Both the position numbers and the translations under genes were made by a program. Positions 20,170 through 29,751 of a stretch of 64,000 bases of DNA are shown here, one piece after another (position 1 is the first letter of the stretch; each line of letters begins with the position of its first letter). Under the pieces are notes generated by a model that was not told the origin of the DNA, made no database searches, and saw only the letters and a program-made list of their open reading frames with translations. The stretch covers positions 1 to 64,000 of the forward strand of contig NZ_PDYM01000006.1 of the NCBI RefSeq assembly GCF_002743055.1, in the 5' to 3' direction. The stretch is from Sporosarcina sp. P13 (lineage in GTDB: Bacteria; Bacillota; Bacilli; Bacillales_A; Planococcaceae).

Positions 20170-20787
20170 TTATTTTGCTAGTCCATTAATGATTTGGTCT
20201 GTTTGCACTTGGATGTAACGCTCCAATGTATATTCTCTGCGCAGTGCCCATCTGCGGAATGACCACATTTGGCCTTGTACGAGAATATGATGCGCTGTTA
20301 AAGAGACCTCTTCCGGTCTAACACGTAAGTTGCCTGCTTCCATGCAACGTTGAATGATTGTTTCGAATTGTTGCACCATCTCAAGTTCTTTAGTTAACAC
20401 ATAGCTCAATGCTTCGCTTGGCAATGATTTCGACTCTTGATACATGACAAGGAATTCATCGGACATATCATCAATGACTTCAAAATAGTTGGCAATTGCC
20501 ATGCGCAAGCCTTCTACCGTATTGTCATTTGTATCTAATTTAGCTAGTCGCACATTCACTTCATCATAAATATTGTCGCATACGAGATACAGCACATCTT
20601 CTTTCGTACGGATATACTCGTACAGCGTGCCAATACTGAAGCCCGCTTCCTTAGCAATTTCACGTGTAGTCGTGCGGTGGAAGCCTTTGTCGATGAATAA
20701 TTTCACGGCACCACGACTAATTTGCTCGCGTCTTTTCCGAATCAATTCTTCATCTTTGACCGTGGACTTCACTTCATGCTTTGGCAT
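20170..20787 (-). CDS. TetR-family regulator of acyl-CoA metabolism (FadR-like)
   Basis: The 205-aa regulator has an N-terminal TetR helix-turn-helix (about residues 18-65: AVKLFIDKGFHRTTTREIAKEAG, then GTLYEYIRTKEDVLY). Its C-terminal ligand-binding domain resembles FadR/YsiA-type acyl-CoA-responsive regulators. I chose the ATG at 20787, nine bases after AGGAG; an upstream GTG at 20796 overlaps the Shine-Dalgarno spacing. Lying within the operon of acyl-CoA dehydrogenases, thiolase and icmF, it most likely represses that operon and is relieved by acyl-CoA. Candidate operators are at 25257-25274 and 27684-27701. Confidence 0.88.
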   Translation of the reverse strand: MPKHEVKSTVKDEELIRKRREQISRGAVKLFIDKGFHRTTTREIAKEAGFSIGTLYEYIRTKEDVLYLVCDNIYDEVNVRLAKLDTNDNTVEGLRMAIANYFEVIDDMSDEFLVMYQESKSLPSEALSYVLTKELEMVQQFETIIQRCMEAGNLRVRPEEVSLTAHHILVQGQMWSFRRWALRREYTLERYIQVQTDQIINGLAK

Positions 20788-20802
20788 GTCGTACACCTCC
20801 TG

Positions 20803-21942
20803 TTATTTCGTCAGCATACGAGAAATGACGAGACGCTGAATTTCTTGTGTTCCTTCGTAAATTTGCGTAATTTTCGCGTCACGCATATATCGTTCTACTG
20901 GATAATCTTTTGTATAGCCATAGCCCCCAAATATTTGAACAGCTTCTGTCGTTACTTTCATCGCTGTATCGCCAGCCATCAATTTCGCCATTGCTGACGC
21001 TTTGCCGTATGGTAGGTCATTAGATTCTAGCCACGCTGCCTGATACGTTAGTAAACGTGACGCTTCAATGGACGTAGCCATATCTGCCAACTTAAAGCTA
21101 ACGCCTTGATTAGCAACGATTGGTTTGCCAAATTGTACACGTTCTTTCGAATACTCCACGGATGCGTCGAGCGCACCTTGTGCAATACCGACCGCTTGAG
21201 CAGCAATCCCGTTTCGCCCGCCATCCAGTGTCTTCATAGCGATGATGAAACCATCACCCTCTTCACCGAGAAGATTTTCTTTCGGCACGCGGCAATTATC
21301 AAGCACGACTTCTGTTGTAGGTGAAGAGCGAATCCCCAATTTCTTCTCTTTTTTACCTACAGAGAACCCTTCAAACGTGCTTTCAACGATAAATGCACTC
21401 GTCCCTTTATGTTTGGATTCAGGATCCGTAACAGCGAAGACAATATATGTGTCAGCAATTCCACCGTTCGTGATGAAAATTTTCGAGCCGTTTAGCACGT
21501 AGTCGTCACCATCAAGTTTTGCTGTAGTTTTCATGCCACCCGCATCTGAGCCAGAACCTCCTTCGGTTAGGCAGTATGCCCCCATTTTTGAGCCTTCAGC
21601 AAGCGGGCGTAAGTATTTTTGTTTTTGCTCTTCGTTGCCATATTTAAATAACGGCCAGCCAGCAAGTGACGTATGTGCAGACAGGACGACGCCGGTAGAT
21701 GCACAAACTCTCGATAGCTCTTCTACTGCGATGACGTAAGCAAGATAGTCGCTGCCAATCCCCCCGTATTCTTCTGGCCAAGGAATACCCGTAAGTCCAA
21801 GTTCAGCCATTTTTCGGAAAATATCCATATCGAATGTTTCATCTTCGTCTCGTTGCGCTGCGGTTGGTGCTACTTCTTTCTGCGCAAAGTCCCTTACCAT
21901 TTTACGGATCATTTCATGTTCTTCTGATAGTTTAAAGTCCAT
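20803..21942 (-). CDS. Acyl-CoA dehydrogenase
   Basis: This 379-aa FAD-dependent dehydrogenase introduces the alpha-beta double bond into acyl-CoA. It has the family signatures [15 protein letters not shown] (about residues 132-146) and [20 protein letters not shown] (about 338-357). The catalytic base is expected to be the Glu in [10 protein letters not shown] near 366-370, typical of short-chain and branched-chain types. It lies 15 bp upstream of tetR and 60 bp after the next paralogue. Substrate specificity (butyryl, isobutyryl or methylbutyryl) is not decidable, but the icmF link favours short or branched chains. Confidence 0.92.
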   Translation of the reverse strand: MDFKLSEEHEMIRKMVRDFAQKEVAPTAAQRDEDETFDMDIFRKMAELGLTGIPWPEEYGGIGSDYLAYVIAVEELSRVCASTGVVLSAHTSLAGWPLFKYGNEEQKQKYLRPLAEGSKMGAYCLTEGGSGSDAGGMKTTAKLDGDDYVLNGSKIFITNGGIADTYIVFAVTDPESKHKGTSAFIVESTFEGFSVGKKEKKLGIRSSPTTEVVLDNCRVPKENLLGEEGDGFIIAMKTLDGGRNGIAAQAVGIAQGALDASVEYSKERVQFGKPIVANQGVSFKLADMATSIEASRLLTYQAAWLESNDLPYGKASAMAKLMAGDTAMKVTTEAVQIFGGYGYTKDYPVERYMRDAKITQIYEGTQEIQRLVISRMLTK

Positions 21943-22002
21943 TATTTTCCCACCCCTTATATTTGTTTAATTAAGTTTTATCCCAATTGCTTTGATTAAG
22001 CA

Positions 22003-23139
22003 TCAGTTAGTCACGTGTTTCGCTATGACGACTCGTTGAATTTCGCTGGTGCCTTCATAAATTTGGCAGACCTTGGCATCACGGAAGTAACGTTCTACCG
22101 GATAGTCTTTCGTGTAACCATAGCCGCCGAACACTTGGACAGCTTCAATAGAGTTATCTACTGCTGCTTGTGCGGCAAAAAGTTTAGCCATGGAAGCTTC
22201 TTTAGCACATGGTTTGTTTTCCGAGCGAAGCCACGAAGCTCTATACACTAGTAGTCTCGCAGCTTCTGTTGCAGTAGCCATATCCGCCAGTTTAAAACCG
22301 ACGCCTTGATTACTAGCAATTGGTTTACCGAATTGTTCACGCTCTTTTGCATAATTTACAGCAGCATCTAGTGAAGCCTCTGCAATGCCAAGCGCTTGGG
22401 CAGCGATACCGATTCTTCCGACATCTAAGTTAGCCATCGCAATTTTAAAGCCTTGGCCTTCTTCACCAAGTCTATTTCCAACCGGTATTTTCATATTATC
22501 AAAAGTTAACTCAACTGTACGCGAACCGTGCAAGCCCATTTTCTTTTCGTCTTTACCAATCACGAGTCCTGGCGTGTTTTTCTCGACAATGAAAGCGGTA
22601 ATGCCGTATGTTCCTTTTTCCGGTGCAGTGTTGGCAAAAACAATATAGACATCCGCTTCTCCACCGTTCGTGATAAACATTTTGGATCCGTTAATGATAT
22701 ACTCATCATCCACACGTTTTGCTTTTGTCTTTAAGGAGCCAGCGTCTGATCCAGAGGAAGCTTCTGTTAGACAGAACGCACCTAAATACTCACCTGATGC
22801 CATTTTAGGTAAGTAGCGATTCTTTTGTTCTTCATTGCCGAAGTAGAGGATTGGATTCATTCCAACAGAAGTGTGGACAGATAATATGACACCTACGACG
22901 GCGCTTACTTTAGATAACTCATGGATGGCAATGATGTATGATACAAAGTCCATTTCAGAACCACCATATTGTTCAGGCGCTGTAATTCCCATCAATCCAA
23001 GCTCACCCATTTTTTCTACCAGTTCGCGAGGAAATTCTCCCTCTTCCATTCGCGGAATCCATGGCTCGATTTCCTTTTTCGCAAAATCACGAACCATTTG
23101 ACGCATCATTTGTTGTTCTTCTGAAAATGTATAATCCAT
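22003..23139 (-). CDS. Acyl-CoA dehydrogenase (second paralogue)
   Basis: This 378-aa protein is homologous to the neighbouring dehydrogenase, with GAFCLTEASSGSDAG (about 131-145), [20 protein letters not shown] (about 337-356) and QIYEGTSEIQ containing the expected catalytic Glu. The start is the ATG at 23139 preceded by GAGGTGAGG. An open extension to 23175 overlaps the preceding gene and is not supported. Two tandem, diverged dehydrogenases suggest different chain-length or branched substrates. Confidence 0.92.
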   Translation of the reverse strand: MDYTFSEEQQMMRQMVRDFAKKEIEPWIPRMEEGEFPRELVEKMGELGLMGITAPEQYGGSEMDFVSYIIAIHELSKVSAVVGVILSVHTSVGMNPILYFGNEEQKNRYLPKMASGEYLGAFCLTEASSGSDAGSLKTKAKRVDDEYIINGSKMFITNGGEADVYIVFANTAPEKGTYGITAFIVEKNTPGLVIGKDEKKMGLHGSRTVELTFDNMKIPVGNRLGEEGQGFKIAMANLDVGRIGIAAQALGIAEASLDAAVNYAKEREQFGKPIASNQGVGFKLADMATATEAARLLVYRASWLRSENKPCAKEASMAKLFAAQAAVDNSIEAVQVFGGYGYTKDYPVERYFRDAKVCQIYEGTSEIQRVVIAKHVTN

Positions 23140-23171
23140 CTTCCTCACCTCTAACTTTCGGATTAATCCAT

Positions 23172-24023
23172 TCACTCGTACGTGTAAAAACCTTTACCCG
23201 TCTTTTTACCATACCAACCCGCTTTGACGTATTTACGTAATAACGGACATGGACGATATTTAGAATCTCCAAATCCTTCGTAAAGTGTTTCCATGATGTA
23301 GAGGCATGTATCCAAACCAATGAAGTCTGCCAATTGCAGCGGTCCCATCGGGTGATTCATACCCATCTTCATGACGTCGTCAATTGCTTCTTTTGTCGCT
23401 ACCCCTTCATACAATGTAAAGATTGCTTCATTGATCATCGGCATCAAGATGCGATTCGCGACAAAGCCTGGATAGTCATTTACTTCGACTGGTGTTTTAC
23501 TTAATTTCTTCGTCATTTCTTCGACTGCTTCATACACTTCATCGTCTGTTGCGAGACCACGAATAATTTCCACGAGTTTCATGGCAGGTACAGGGTTCAT
23601 AAAGTGCATACCAATCACTTTTCCAGGACGCTTGGTAGCTGCGCCAATTTCCGTGATAGGCAAAGAAGAAGTATTCGTTGCCAAAATCGTATGAGCGGGT
23701 GTGATTTCATCTAGCTCTGCGAAGATTTTTGTCTTTACCGACATATTTTCAACAGCCGCTTCAATAACGATATCTGCCGTTTTTGCATGTTGTAGATCAG
23801 TTGACTTCGTAAAACGACCGAGGACTTCTTGCATTTCATCCTCTGTCATTCTCCCTTTTTCCACATTGCGGTTCAAGTTTTTCTTAATTACTTGGAAACC
23901 GCGGTCGTATGCTTCTTCATTGATGTCATGGAGCGTTACTTGATAGCCTGCTTGTGCACAAACTTGGGCGATCCCTCCGCCCATTTGGCCTGCACCAATT
24001 ACAAATACGTGCTCAATTGTCAT
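23172..24023 (-). CDS. 3-hydroxybutyryl-CoA dehydrogenase
   Basis: This NAD-dependent enzyme oxidises 3-hydroxyacyl-CoA to 3-ketoacyl-CoA. The 283-aa protein has the Rossmann motif VIGAGQMGGGIAQ at about residues 7-19, NTSSLPIT near 117 and the HMFNPVP-like signature HFMNPVPAMKLVE near 139. The ATG at 24023 follows GGAGGTG at ideal spacing. It lies between thiolase and acyl-CoA dehydrogenase, as in the mmg/but-type clusters. No enoyl-CoA hydratase gene is present in the cluster. Confidence 0.93.
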   Translation of the reverse strand: MTIEHVFVIGAGQMGGGIAQVCAQAGYQVTLHDINEEAYDRGFQVIKKNLNRNVEKGRMTEDEMQEVLGRFTKSTDLQHAKTADIVIEAAVENMSVKTKIFAELDEITPAHTILATNTSSLPITEIGAATKRPGKVIGMHFMNPVPAMKLVEIIRGLATDDEVYEAVEEMTKKLSKTPVEVNDYPGFVANRILMPMINEAIFTLYEGVATKEAIDDVMKMGMNHPMGPLQLADFIGLDTCLYIMETLYEGFGDSKYRPCPLLRKYVKAGWYGKKTGKGFYTYE

Positions 24024-24038
24024 GTAGAACACCTCCGA

Positions 24039-25232
24039 TTAGTTCGTTTTTGGTACTTCAATCATAATTCCATCGCCTTGGCCGCCACCTGAACAGATTG
24101 CCGCAATACCAATTCCACCGCCACGGCGTTTTAGTTCATTCGCTAGTGTCAGTACAACACGTGCCCCACTTGCACCAATTGGATGACCTAGTGCAACAGC
24201 ACCACCGTTAACGTTGACTTTTTCTTCATCCAGTCCAGCAATTTGTGAGCTAACAAGAGCTACTACTGCGAACGCTTCATTGATCTCAAATAAATCAATG
24301 TCTTCAATCGTTTTTCCTGTTTTTTTCAGTAATGCATTGATGACATGTCCTGGAGTCTCAGGGAATCGTTCAGGTTCGATAGCTATTTCAGCATGCCCTA
24401 AAATGACAGCAAGTGGTTCTTTACCTTGCTTCTTTGCTTCTTCTTCACTCATCAACACGACTGCACACGCTCCGTCATTCACACCAGGTGCGTTACCCGC
24501 TGTTACCGTTCCATCTTTACCGAACGCCGGACGCAGTTTAGCAAGCGCTTCTAGAGAGCTCCCTCTACGCGGACCTTCGTCTTCTGTTACGACGACTGGC
24601 TCTCCTTTACGTTGCGGAATGCTGACGCCCACGATTTCTTCAGCGAATACCCCGTTATCTATCGCTGCTAAAGCAAGTTCATGACTGCGTAATGACCATT
24701 GATCCTGCGTTTCACGACTCAATGAAAAGCCAGACGCTGTGCTGTTTCCGTATGTTCCCATATGGACACAGTCTGGTGAGAATGAACAAGAAAGTCCGTC
24801 GAAGATCATGCCGTCAACTAGCTTGCTATCGCCCATTCGTAGACCTGAACGTGCACCTGGCACATAGTAAGGTGCGTTAGACATAGACTCCATGCCGCCA
24901 GCTACAATTACTTTTTCGTCACCTAATCGAATCAATTGATCACCTAGTGTGATACTGCGCATGCCTGAAGCACATACTTTGTTAATTGTTTCTGTTTTGA
25001 CACTGAAAGGAATTCCACCTTTTGTCGCTGCTTGTCTAGAAGGAATTTGACCCTGTCCTGCTTGTAGTACAGTTCCCATAATTACTTCTCCAACTTGATC
25101 CCCTTGAATGCCTGAACGCTTAAGTGCTTCTTTTATGGCGATACCACCTAAGTCACTAGCCGTTTGTGATTGTAATACGCCACCTAATTTACCAAATGGC
25201 GTTCTTGCACCTTGTACTATAACTGTCCTCAT
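24039..25232 (-). CDS. Acetyl-CoA acetyltransferase (thiolase)
   Basis: This is the degradative/biosynthetic thiolase that splits or forms acetoacetyl-CoA. The 397-aa protein has the nucleophile Cys in NKVCASGMRS (about residue 88), GGMESMSNAPY, the His in GHPIGASGAR (about 352) and the second Cys in CSGGGQGDG (about 382). The start is the ATG at 25232, preceded by AGGAGG. It is the first gene of the run thiolase-hbd-acd-acd-tetR-icmF. Confidence 0.94.
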   Translation of the reverse strand: MRTVIVQGARTPFGKLGGVLQSQTASDLGGIAIKEALKRSGIQGDQVGEVIMGTVLQAGQGQIPSRQAATKGGIPFSVKTETINKVCASGMRSITLGDQLIRLGDEKVIVAGGMESMSNAPYYVPGARSGLRMGDSKLVDGMIFDGLSCSFSPDCVHMGTYGNSTASGFSLSRETQDQWSLRSHELALAAIDNGVFAEEIVGVSIPQRKGEPVVVTEDEGPRRGSSLEALAKLRPAFGKDGTVTAGNAPGVNDGACAVVLMSEEEAKKQGKEPLAVILGHAEIAIEPERFPETPGHVINALLKKTGKTIEDIDLFEINEAFAVVALVSSQIAGLDEEKVNVNGGAVALGHPIGASGARVVLTLANELKRRGGGIGIAAICSGGGQGDGIMIEVPKTN

Positions 25233-25256
25233 AAATATATACCTCCTATTCTTCAT

Positions 25257-25274
25257 TGACTGAACGCTCGCTCA
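25257..25274. promoter_or_regulatory. Candidate TetR operator upstream of thiolase
   Basis: TGACTGAACGCTCGCTCA is an imperfect 18-bp palindrome whose half-sites (TGACTGAAC and TGAGCGAGC) match at seven of nine positions. Nine of the first nine bases recur in a second site at 27684-27701. It lies in the 5' untranslated region of the thiolase gene. Confidence 0.5.
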
Positions 25275-25284
25275 GCTTAGAGTT

Positions 25285-25319
25285 AATAAATCGGAGGGAC
25301 AAAGTCCCTCCGATTTATT
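25285..25319. terminator. Terminator after the ywjF-type gene
   Basis: A perfect 16-bp stem AATAAATCGGAGGGAC / GTCCCTCCGATTTATT encloses a 3-base loop. It separates the Fe-S oxidoreductase gene from the thiolase gene, so the latter probably has its own promoter or depends on read-through. Confidence 0.8.
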
Positions 25320-25379
25320 ATTTTGTTAGCGTTTTAGATACTCTAATTGTACGTTATTACCTTGGTATTCGCAATAATT

Positions 25380-27602
25380 TTAATTATGTGTTTCGTCGTT
25401 CGTTTTCGGTGTTTCATCCGCTATTTCAGCAGTCGCAGCCATTTCTACTTCCGCTTCTCTTTCTTCTAGTTCTTCAATAGCTTTTGGTTCAAGTTGCTGT
25501 TCTCCGAAAATAGAGCGTTCAAGTAATTCAGCAATATCGTACGTGCCGACTTGATCCTCCACTTCCACAGCTTTCGTTCCGTCAGATAACATCGTTAAAC
25601 AATACGGACAACCTGATGAAATGATACCAGGGCTAACTTCTAGCGCTTGCTCCGTACGTGCGACGTTGACACGTTGACCGGTATCTTCTTCCATCCACAT
25701 CATACCGCCACCTGCTCCACAGCACATGCCGTCTTGTCGGTTACGTTCCATTTCTACCAACTGTACGCCTGGGATCGCTTTAAGGATTTCTCTCGGCTGA
25801 TCGTAGACGTCATTATAGCGGCCTAAGTAACAAGAGTCATGGAATGTGATTACTTCGTCGATTGCATATTTCGGTTCTAGTTTACCGGACATGACAAGTT
25901 CATAGAGTAGCTCAGTATGGTGTTTGACTATTGCTTGCAATCCGAAATCAGGATACTCGTTTTTAAAAATATTGTATGCGTGCGGATCGATTGTCACGAT
26001 CTTCGAGACGTTCGCTTTTTCAAACTCTGCGATATTAGCAGTCGCTAGTTCTTGGAATAAGAATTCATTTCCTAAACGACGTGGTGTATCTCCTGAGTTT
26101 TTCTCTTTATTACCTAGAATCGCAAAGCTTACTCCTGCTTCGTTCAATAGATGAGCGAAGGACAATGCAATTTTCTGAGAACGGTTGTCAAAAGCACCCA
26201 TTGAACCGACCCATAGTAAGTATTCGAAGTCTTCCCCTGCTTTTTTCGCTTCTTTCACTGTTGGGATGTGTAATTCAGGACGCGTATCTCTCCAGTTCTC
26301 TTTCTCTTTTCGGTTAAGACCCCACGGATTTCCTTGACGCTCGATGTTCGTCATCGCGCGCTGTGCATCCGCATCCATTTTCCCTTCCGTCATTACTAAG
26401 TAGCGACGAAGGTCAATAATCTTATCAACGTGCTCATTCATTACGGGACATTGATCCTCACAGTTACGGCATGTCGTACAAGCCCAAATTTCTTCTTCTG
26501 TAATAACATCGCCAATCAATGAAGGATTGTATAATTCATCCATTGTCATGCCTTCTGCGGTTGCAGCAAGCGCCAATTGATTACCTTGTGTTTGATTGAA
26601 CATCAATTGTGGTACCCACGGTTTCTGCTTCGTCATGACAGCGCCAGTATTCGTCAAGTGATCACGTAATTTCGTAATTAAGTCCATCGGTGACAGCATT
26701 TTTCCTGTTCCGGCTGCAGGACACATATTTGTACAACGTCCACATTCGACACATGCGTAGAAGTCGATCATTTGTGCTTGTGTGAAGTCCGTAATTTTCC
26801 CTACGCCAAGCGGCGGCATGTTTTCTTCATCTTCAATTTCTTCCAACGCTTCAAAATCAATAGGCTTCAAGCGGCCTGCATGATCGAGACGGTGGAAATA
26901 AACGTTTGCTGGACCAGCGATTAAGTGCGCGTGCTTGGATTGCGGTACATACACTAAGAACGTCAGCAATGTCAGTAAGTGTACCCACCAGCTAACGAAG
27001 AAAATTGTGATAGCAACGCCTTGCGGAACACCTGCAAATACAGCTGCGATTATAGATGCCATCGGTTCCGTCCAAGTCGTACCTTCATTATGCCAAATCA
27101 TGCTCGCTCCATTTGCGACAAGTGTAGATATCATTAGTGCACCAATGAAAATAAGTACTAAACCTGATTTCCAACCGCGCTTTAAACGCACTAGTTTCTC
27201 AACATAGCGACGATAGAACGCCCAAACGACCGCAACTAAAATTAAAAATACGACAATCTCCTGGAAAAACGTAAATGCCGGATACAATGGGCCAAGAGGC
27301 AAATGTGTTCCAGGTTTTAGACCTTTCCAGATTAAATCGATTGCTCCAAATTGAACAAGTAAAAATCCATAGAAAAATAGGACGTGGATTGCCCCACTCT
27401 TTTTATCTTTCAATAATTTCTTTTGTCCAAATACATAGACCCAAATTTTCGTCAGTCGTTCTTTAACATTATGATCAAAGTCTTCTTTTCTTCCTAATCG
27501 AATAAATTCATAACGAGTTTTTAATAGGTATAAGAATAGTCCAACACCGTATACAACAACTGCTAGGAATAATATCCAGTTCGCGATAAGTAGCAAATTC
27601 AT
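25380..27602 (-). CDS. ywjF: Membrane Fe-S oxidoreductase (YwjF-like, ETF:quinone electron transfer)
   Basis: The 740-aa protein begins with a membrane domain of about six helices (residues 1-230) resembling the nitrate reductase gamma/HdrE cytochrome type. Two [4Fe-4S] ferredoxin motifs follow: CVECGRCTNMCP near 287 and CTTCRNCEDQCP near 376. The C terminus has two CCG-type cysteine domains (DSCYLGRYND; MCCGAGGGMMW and SSGCPYCLTM). Such proteins are thought to pass electrons from electron-transfer flavoprotein, fed by acyl-CoA dehydrogenases, to menaquinone. The adjacent dehydrogenase genes fit that role. A candidate TetR operator overlaps its promoter. The last 40 residues are acidic and low-complexity. 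Confidence 0.9.
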   Translation of the reverse strand: MNLLLIANWILFLAVVVYGVGLFLYLLKTRYEFIRLGRKEDFDHNVKERLTKIWVYVFGQKKLLKDKKSGAIHVLFFYGFLLVQFGAIDLIWKGLKPGTHLPLGPLYPAFTFFQEIVVFLILVAVVWAFYRRYVEKLVRLKRGWKSGLVLIFIGALMISTLVANGASMIWHNEGTTWTEPMASIIAAVFAGVPQGVAITIFFVSWWVHLLTLLTFLVYVPQSKHAHLIAGPANVYFHRLDHAGRLKPIDFEALEEIEDEENMPPLGVGKITDFTQAQMIDFYACVECGRCTNMCPAAGTGKMLSPMDLITKLRDHLTNTGAVMTKQKPWVPQLMFNQTQGNQLALAATAEGMTMDELYNPSLIGDVITEEEIWACTTCRNCEDQCPVMNEHVDKIIDLRRYLVMTEGKMDADAQRAMTNIERQGNPWGLNRKEKENWRDTRPELHIPTVKEAKKAGEDFEYLLWVGSMGAFDNRSQKIALSFAHLLNEAGVSFAILGNKEKNSGDTPRRLGNEFLFQELATANIAEFEKANVSKIVTIDPHAYNIFKNEYPDFGLQAIVKHHTELLYELVMSGKLEPKYAIDEVITFHDSCYLGRYNDVYDQPREILKAIPGVQLVEMERNRQDGMCCGAGGGMMWMEEDTGQRVNVARTEQALEVSPGIISSGCPYCLTMLSDGTKAVEVEDQVGTYDIAELLERSIFGEQQLEPKAIEELEEREAEVEMAATAEIADETPKTNDETHN

Positions 27603-27683
27603 CCCTTTCTCCCCCTTTTAAACCTTTCGTAAGGCTCCCCTTTTTTAAGCGTTTACATATGTAATCTAAGTATAGTGTAATAA

Positions 27684-27703
27684 TGAGTGGTTGTTCAGTC
27701 AAC
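27684..27703 (-). promoter_or_regulatory. ywjF promoter -35 region overlapping a candidate TetR operator
   Basis: On the minus strand TTGACT (27698-27703) overlaps the 18-mer TGACTGAACAACCACTCA (27684-27701). A TACACT/TATACT region follows downstream. The 18-mer shares TGACTGAAC..C.CTCA with the site at 25257-25274, so the same regulator may control both transcription units. Confidence 0.45.
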
Positions 27704-27827
27704 TGTTATTTACTGTTTATCTCATAATTATCAACTTTCTTTTTGTTCAAAAAAATGCACATTGCCTAATTGTTGATTTTCTCTTTTGGAATAAACAGCA
27801 TATTACATGTTCAATTAAAAAATTTGG

Positions 27828-28006
27828 AGGCTGGGACATTACTAGAAAATAGTCCGTTCCCCTGCGCTTCAATAGGCACGCTTGAGCCTCCCCGTCGCTG
27901 CCGCTCCTGTATATTAAAAAAGATACGTTTTTAAATACGTAGTCAAAAAGAAAATGCATGGAGGCGAATTTATCCTTCATGCATTTTCAAGGTTTTGTCC
28001 CAGCCT
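27828..28006. repeat. Intergenic element with terminal inverted repeats AGGCTGGGACA
   Basis: AGGCTGGGACA (27828-27838) and its exact complement TGTCCCAGCCT (27996-28006) bound a 179-bp element. Inside are a GC-rich module resembling the GCTTGAGCCTCC..CGTCGCTGC sequence that recurs in Bacillales intergenic repeats, and an A/T-rich hairpin AAAATGCATGGA..TCCTTCATGCATTTT (27951-27988). It sits downstream of the histidine kinase gene and may act as its transcript end. It has no coding capacity of note. The rest of 27603-27827 holds the ywjF promoter region only. Confidence 0.7.
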
Positions 28007-28022
28007 TTTATCTTTCGTATAC

Positions 28023-29417
28023 TTATGATTTTATTTCTAATAAACTACTATCGATTCGCGGAAAGCTCAGCTGGAATACAGAGCCCTTTCCTTCTTCACT
28101 CATAACGGAAATCGTTCCCCCGTATTCAGTTATCATTTTTTTAACAAATGGAAGGCCAAGACCTGTACCTCCCTCTTTTCCAGAAGTAAATGGCAAGAAA
28201 ATCTTTTCTAGCATATCTTCACTCATGCCAATACCTGTATCTGAAATACAGATATTCACTATATTATCAGTTGATTCACAAACTTGAACACCTAACGTAC
28301 CTTCAGGCTCCAATGCTTCCATCGCATTTTTCAGCAAATTCACAAGTACTTGCTTAATACGTTTGGGATTGGCTTTGATTAGAACCGGCTCAGTCACAAG
28401 CATTTGGTTTACTAAATTAATTTGATCTAACAACGCTTTTGGTCTTAGTAAAAGCAAAACTTCTTCTACTAACACAGAAAGTGAAAATATCGTTACTTCA
28501 TCCACCACTGGTTTTGAAAGTGAAAGCATTTCGTCTAGAATACTGTTCATATGTTTAACTTCTTCCTGAATCACCTTTACATATTTTTGAGCATTTCCTA
28601 TCACTTCATGCTCAAGTAGTTGAAGAAAGCCCTGTAGTGTTGTCATAGGATTTCGAACTTCGTGCGCAATGCTTGCCGCAATCTCTCCAGTCGTCGACAA
28701 TTGATCGGAGCGGGCTAATAAATCCAGAAGTTGCTCTTGTTCGGTTATGTCTACTACTCTCAAGATGAACATTTCAGTTTCGGGATCAAGCTGCATTATT
28801 AAATTGTAATACGTAGTTTCCCCCAACAATCGATGTACAACTTTCGTTTGTGAAAATGCTTCATTCTTAGCGCGAAGAAAATAATCAGCAATACAGAAAT
28901 TCCCATCTAACTGGAAACCTTCTAAAAATGTTTTCAAATGAATACTATTACTGTTAGACGGAAAATGGTATTTGTTCTGGAATGCATCGTTCACCGATAC
29001 AAAAAAGCCCCATTCATTCATAATTGCCGACGGAGTGTTGCATGTAAAGAAAGCATTTTCAAATATTTGACTCCATGACTCTTGTTGTTCATATAAATTT
29101 ACAGTAATAATCACCTTTTTACTGTCCGACTTGCATATCACACAACAAGGTGCATTACGCCCATCTGATATTATTAAATTTCCAATTAAAGATTCCCGGA
29201 CGATCGTTTGAAGATGTTGATTACTTTCAAGAACGATTTGTATTTTTTTATATAGTAAGTCATCAAATATTTCGGAAATATGGGTTGGCTGCCCTTTTTC
29301 ATTCACCATATTTTTTAAAGCGTTTGTCATTCCAAGTATTTCGCCATCCTTACTGATGATTAGTTTATTTAGAGAACTTTCAAGATATTTATTGATATCC
29401 AGCGCTTTCATCACCAT
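28023..29417 (-). CDS. Sporulation-type PAS histidine kinase
   Basis: This cytoplasmic kinase (464 aa) has two PAS-like sensory regions (about residues 15-105 and 125-225), a HisKA dimerisation domain with the phospho-acceptor His in SIAHEVRNPMTTLQGFLQLLE, and a HATPase_c domain (N-box NLLKNAMEAL, G1 DTGIGM, G2 GTGLGLPFV). No transmembrane segment or cognate regulator is adjacent. The HisKA sequence is of the KinA-KinE type, so it is likely an orphan kinase feeding Spo0F. I chose the ATG at 29417, preceded by AAGGGGG; ATGs at 29441 and 29411 are alternatives. Confidence 0.88.
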   Translation of the reverse strand: MVMKALDINKYLESSLNKLIISKDGEILGMTNALKNMVNEKGQPTHISEIFDDLLYKKIQIVLESNQHLQTIVRESLIGNLIISDGRNAPCCVICKSDSKKVIITVNLYEQQESWSQIFENAFFTCNTPSAIMNEWGFFVSVNDAFQNKYHFPSNSNSIHLKTFLEGFQLDGNFCIADYFLRAKNEAFSQTKVVHRLLGETTYYNLIMQLDPETEMFILRVVDITEQEQLLDLLARSDQLSTTGEIAASIAHEVRNPMTTLQGFLQLLEHEVIGNAQKYVKVIQEEVKHMNSILDEMLSLSKPVVDEVTIFSLSVLVEEVLLLLRPKALLDQINLVNQMLVTEPVLIKANPKRIKQVLVNLLKNAMEALEPEGTLGVQVCESTDNIVNICISDTGIGMSEDMLEKIFLPFTSGKEGGTGLGLPFVKKMITEYGGTISVMSEEGKGSVFQLSFPRIDSSLLEIKS

Positions 29418-29441
29418 ACCATGACCCCCTTCACTAAACAT

Positions 29442-29700
29442 CCAAGAAATTTCATTTATTATTTCCTTATATAGAAAAAAGTTTCATATTCGTTTCAATT
29501 ATGTAATACTATTGATACCCCTACTAACGGAAGGCCAGAATAAATCAAATACAATACTACTTTCCATTATACTGGCGCTTGGTATTTGTACACACCATCT
29601 CTCTTATACTATTATTTTCACATAGACCTTATCAAATTTCACCGTAAATCAACTTGCGGTTTTCCGAAGTGTTCCTAGGGACATGGGATTTTTGAAGGCA
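29442..29700. other. AT-rich intergenic region without recognised features
   Basis: The stretch between the kinase start and the comA terminator is AT-rich. I see no open frame with a ribosome-binding site and no strong promoter, although the kinase promoter must lie here. Confidence 0.6.
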
Positions 29701-29751
29701 GAATAAAGTAAAAGAAGCTGACAATGATATGCCAGCTTCTTTTACTTTATT
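29701..29751. terminator. Terminator of the comQXPA locus
   Basis: A 20-bp stem joins 29701-29720 with 29732-29751 (GAATAAAGTAAAAGAAGCTG and its near-perfect complement). The distal arm reaches the comA stop codon. Confidence 0.85.
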
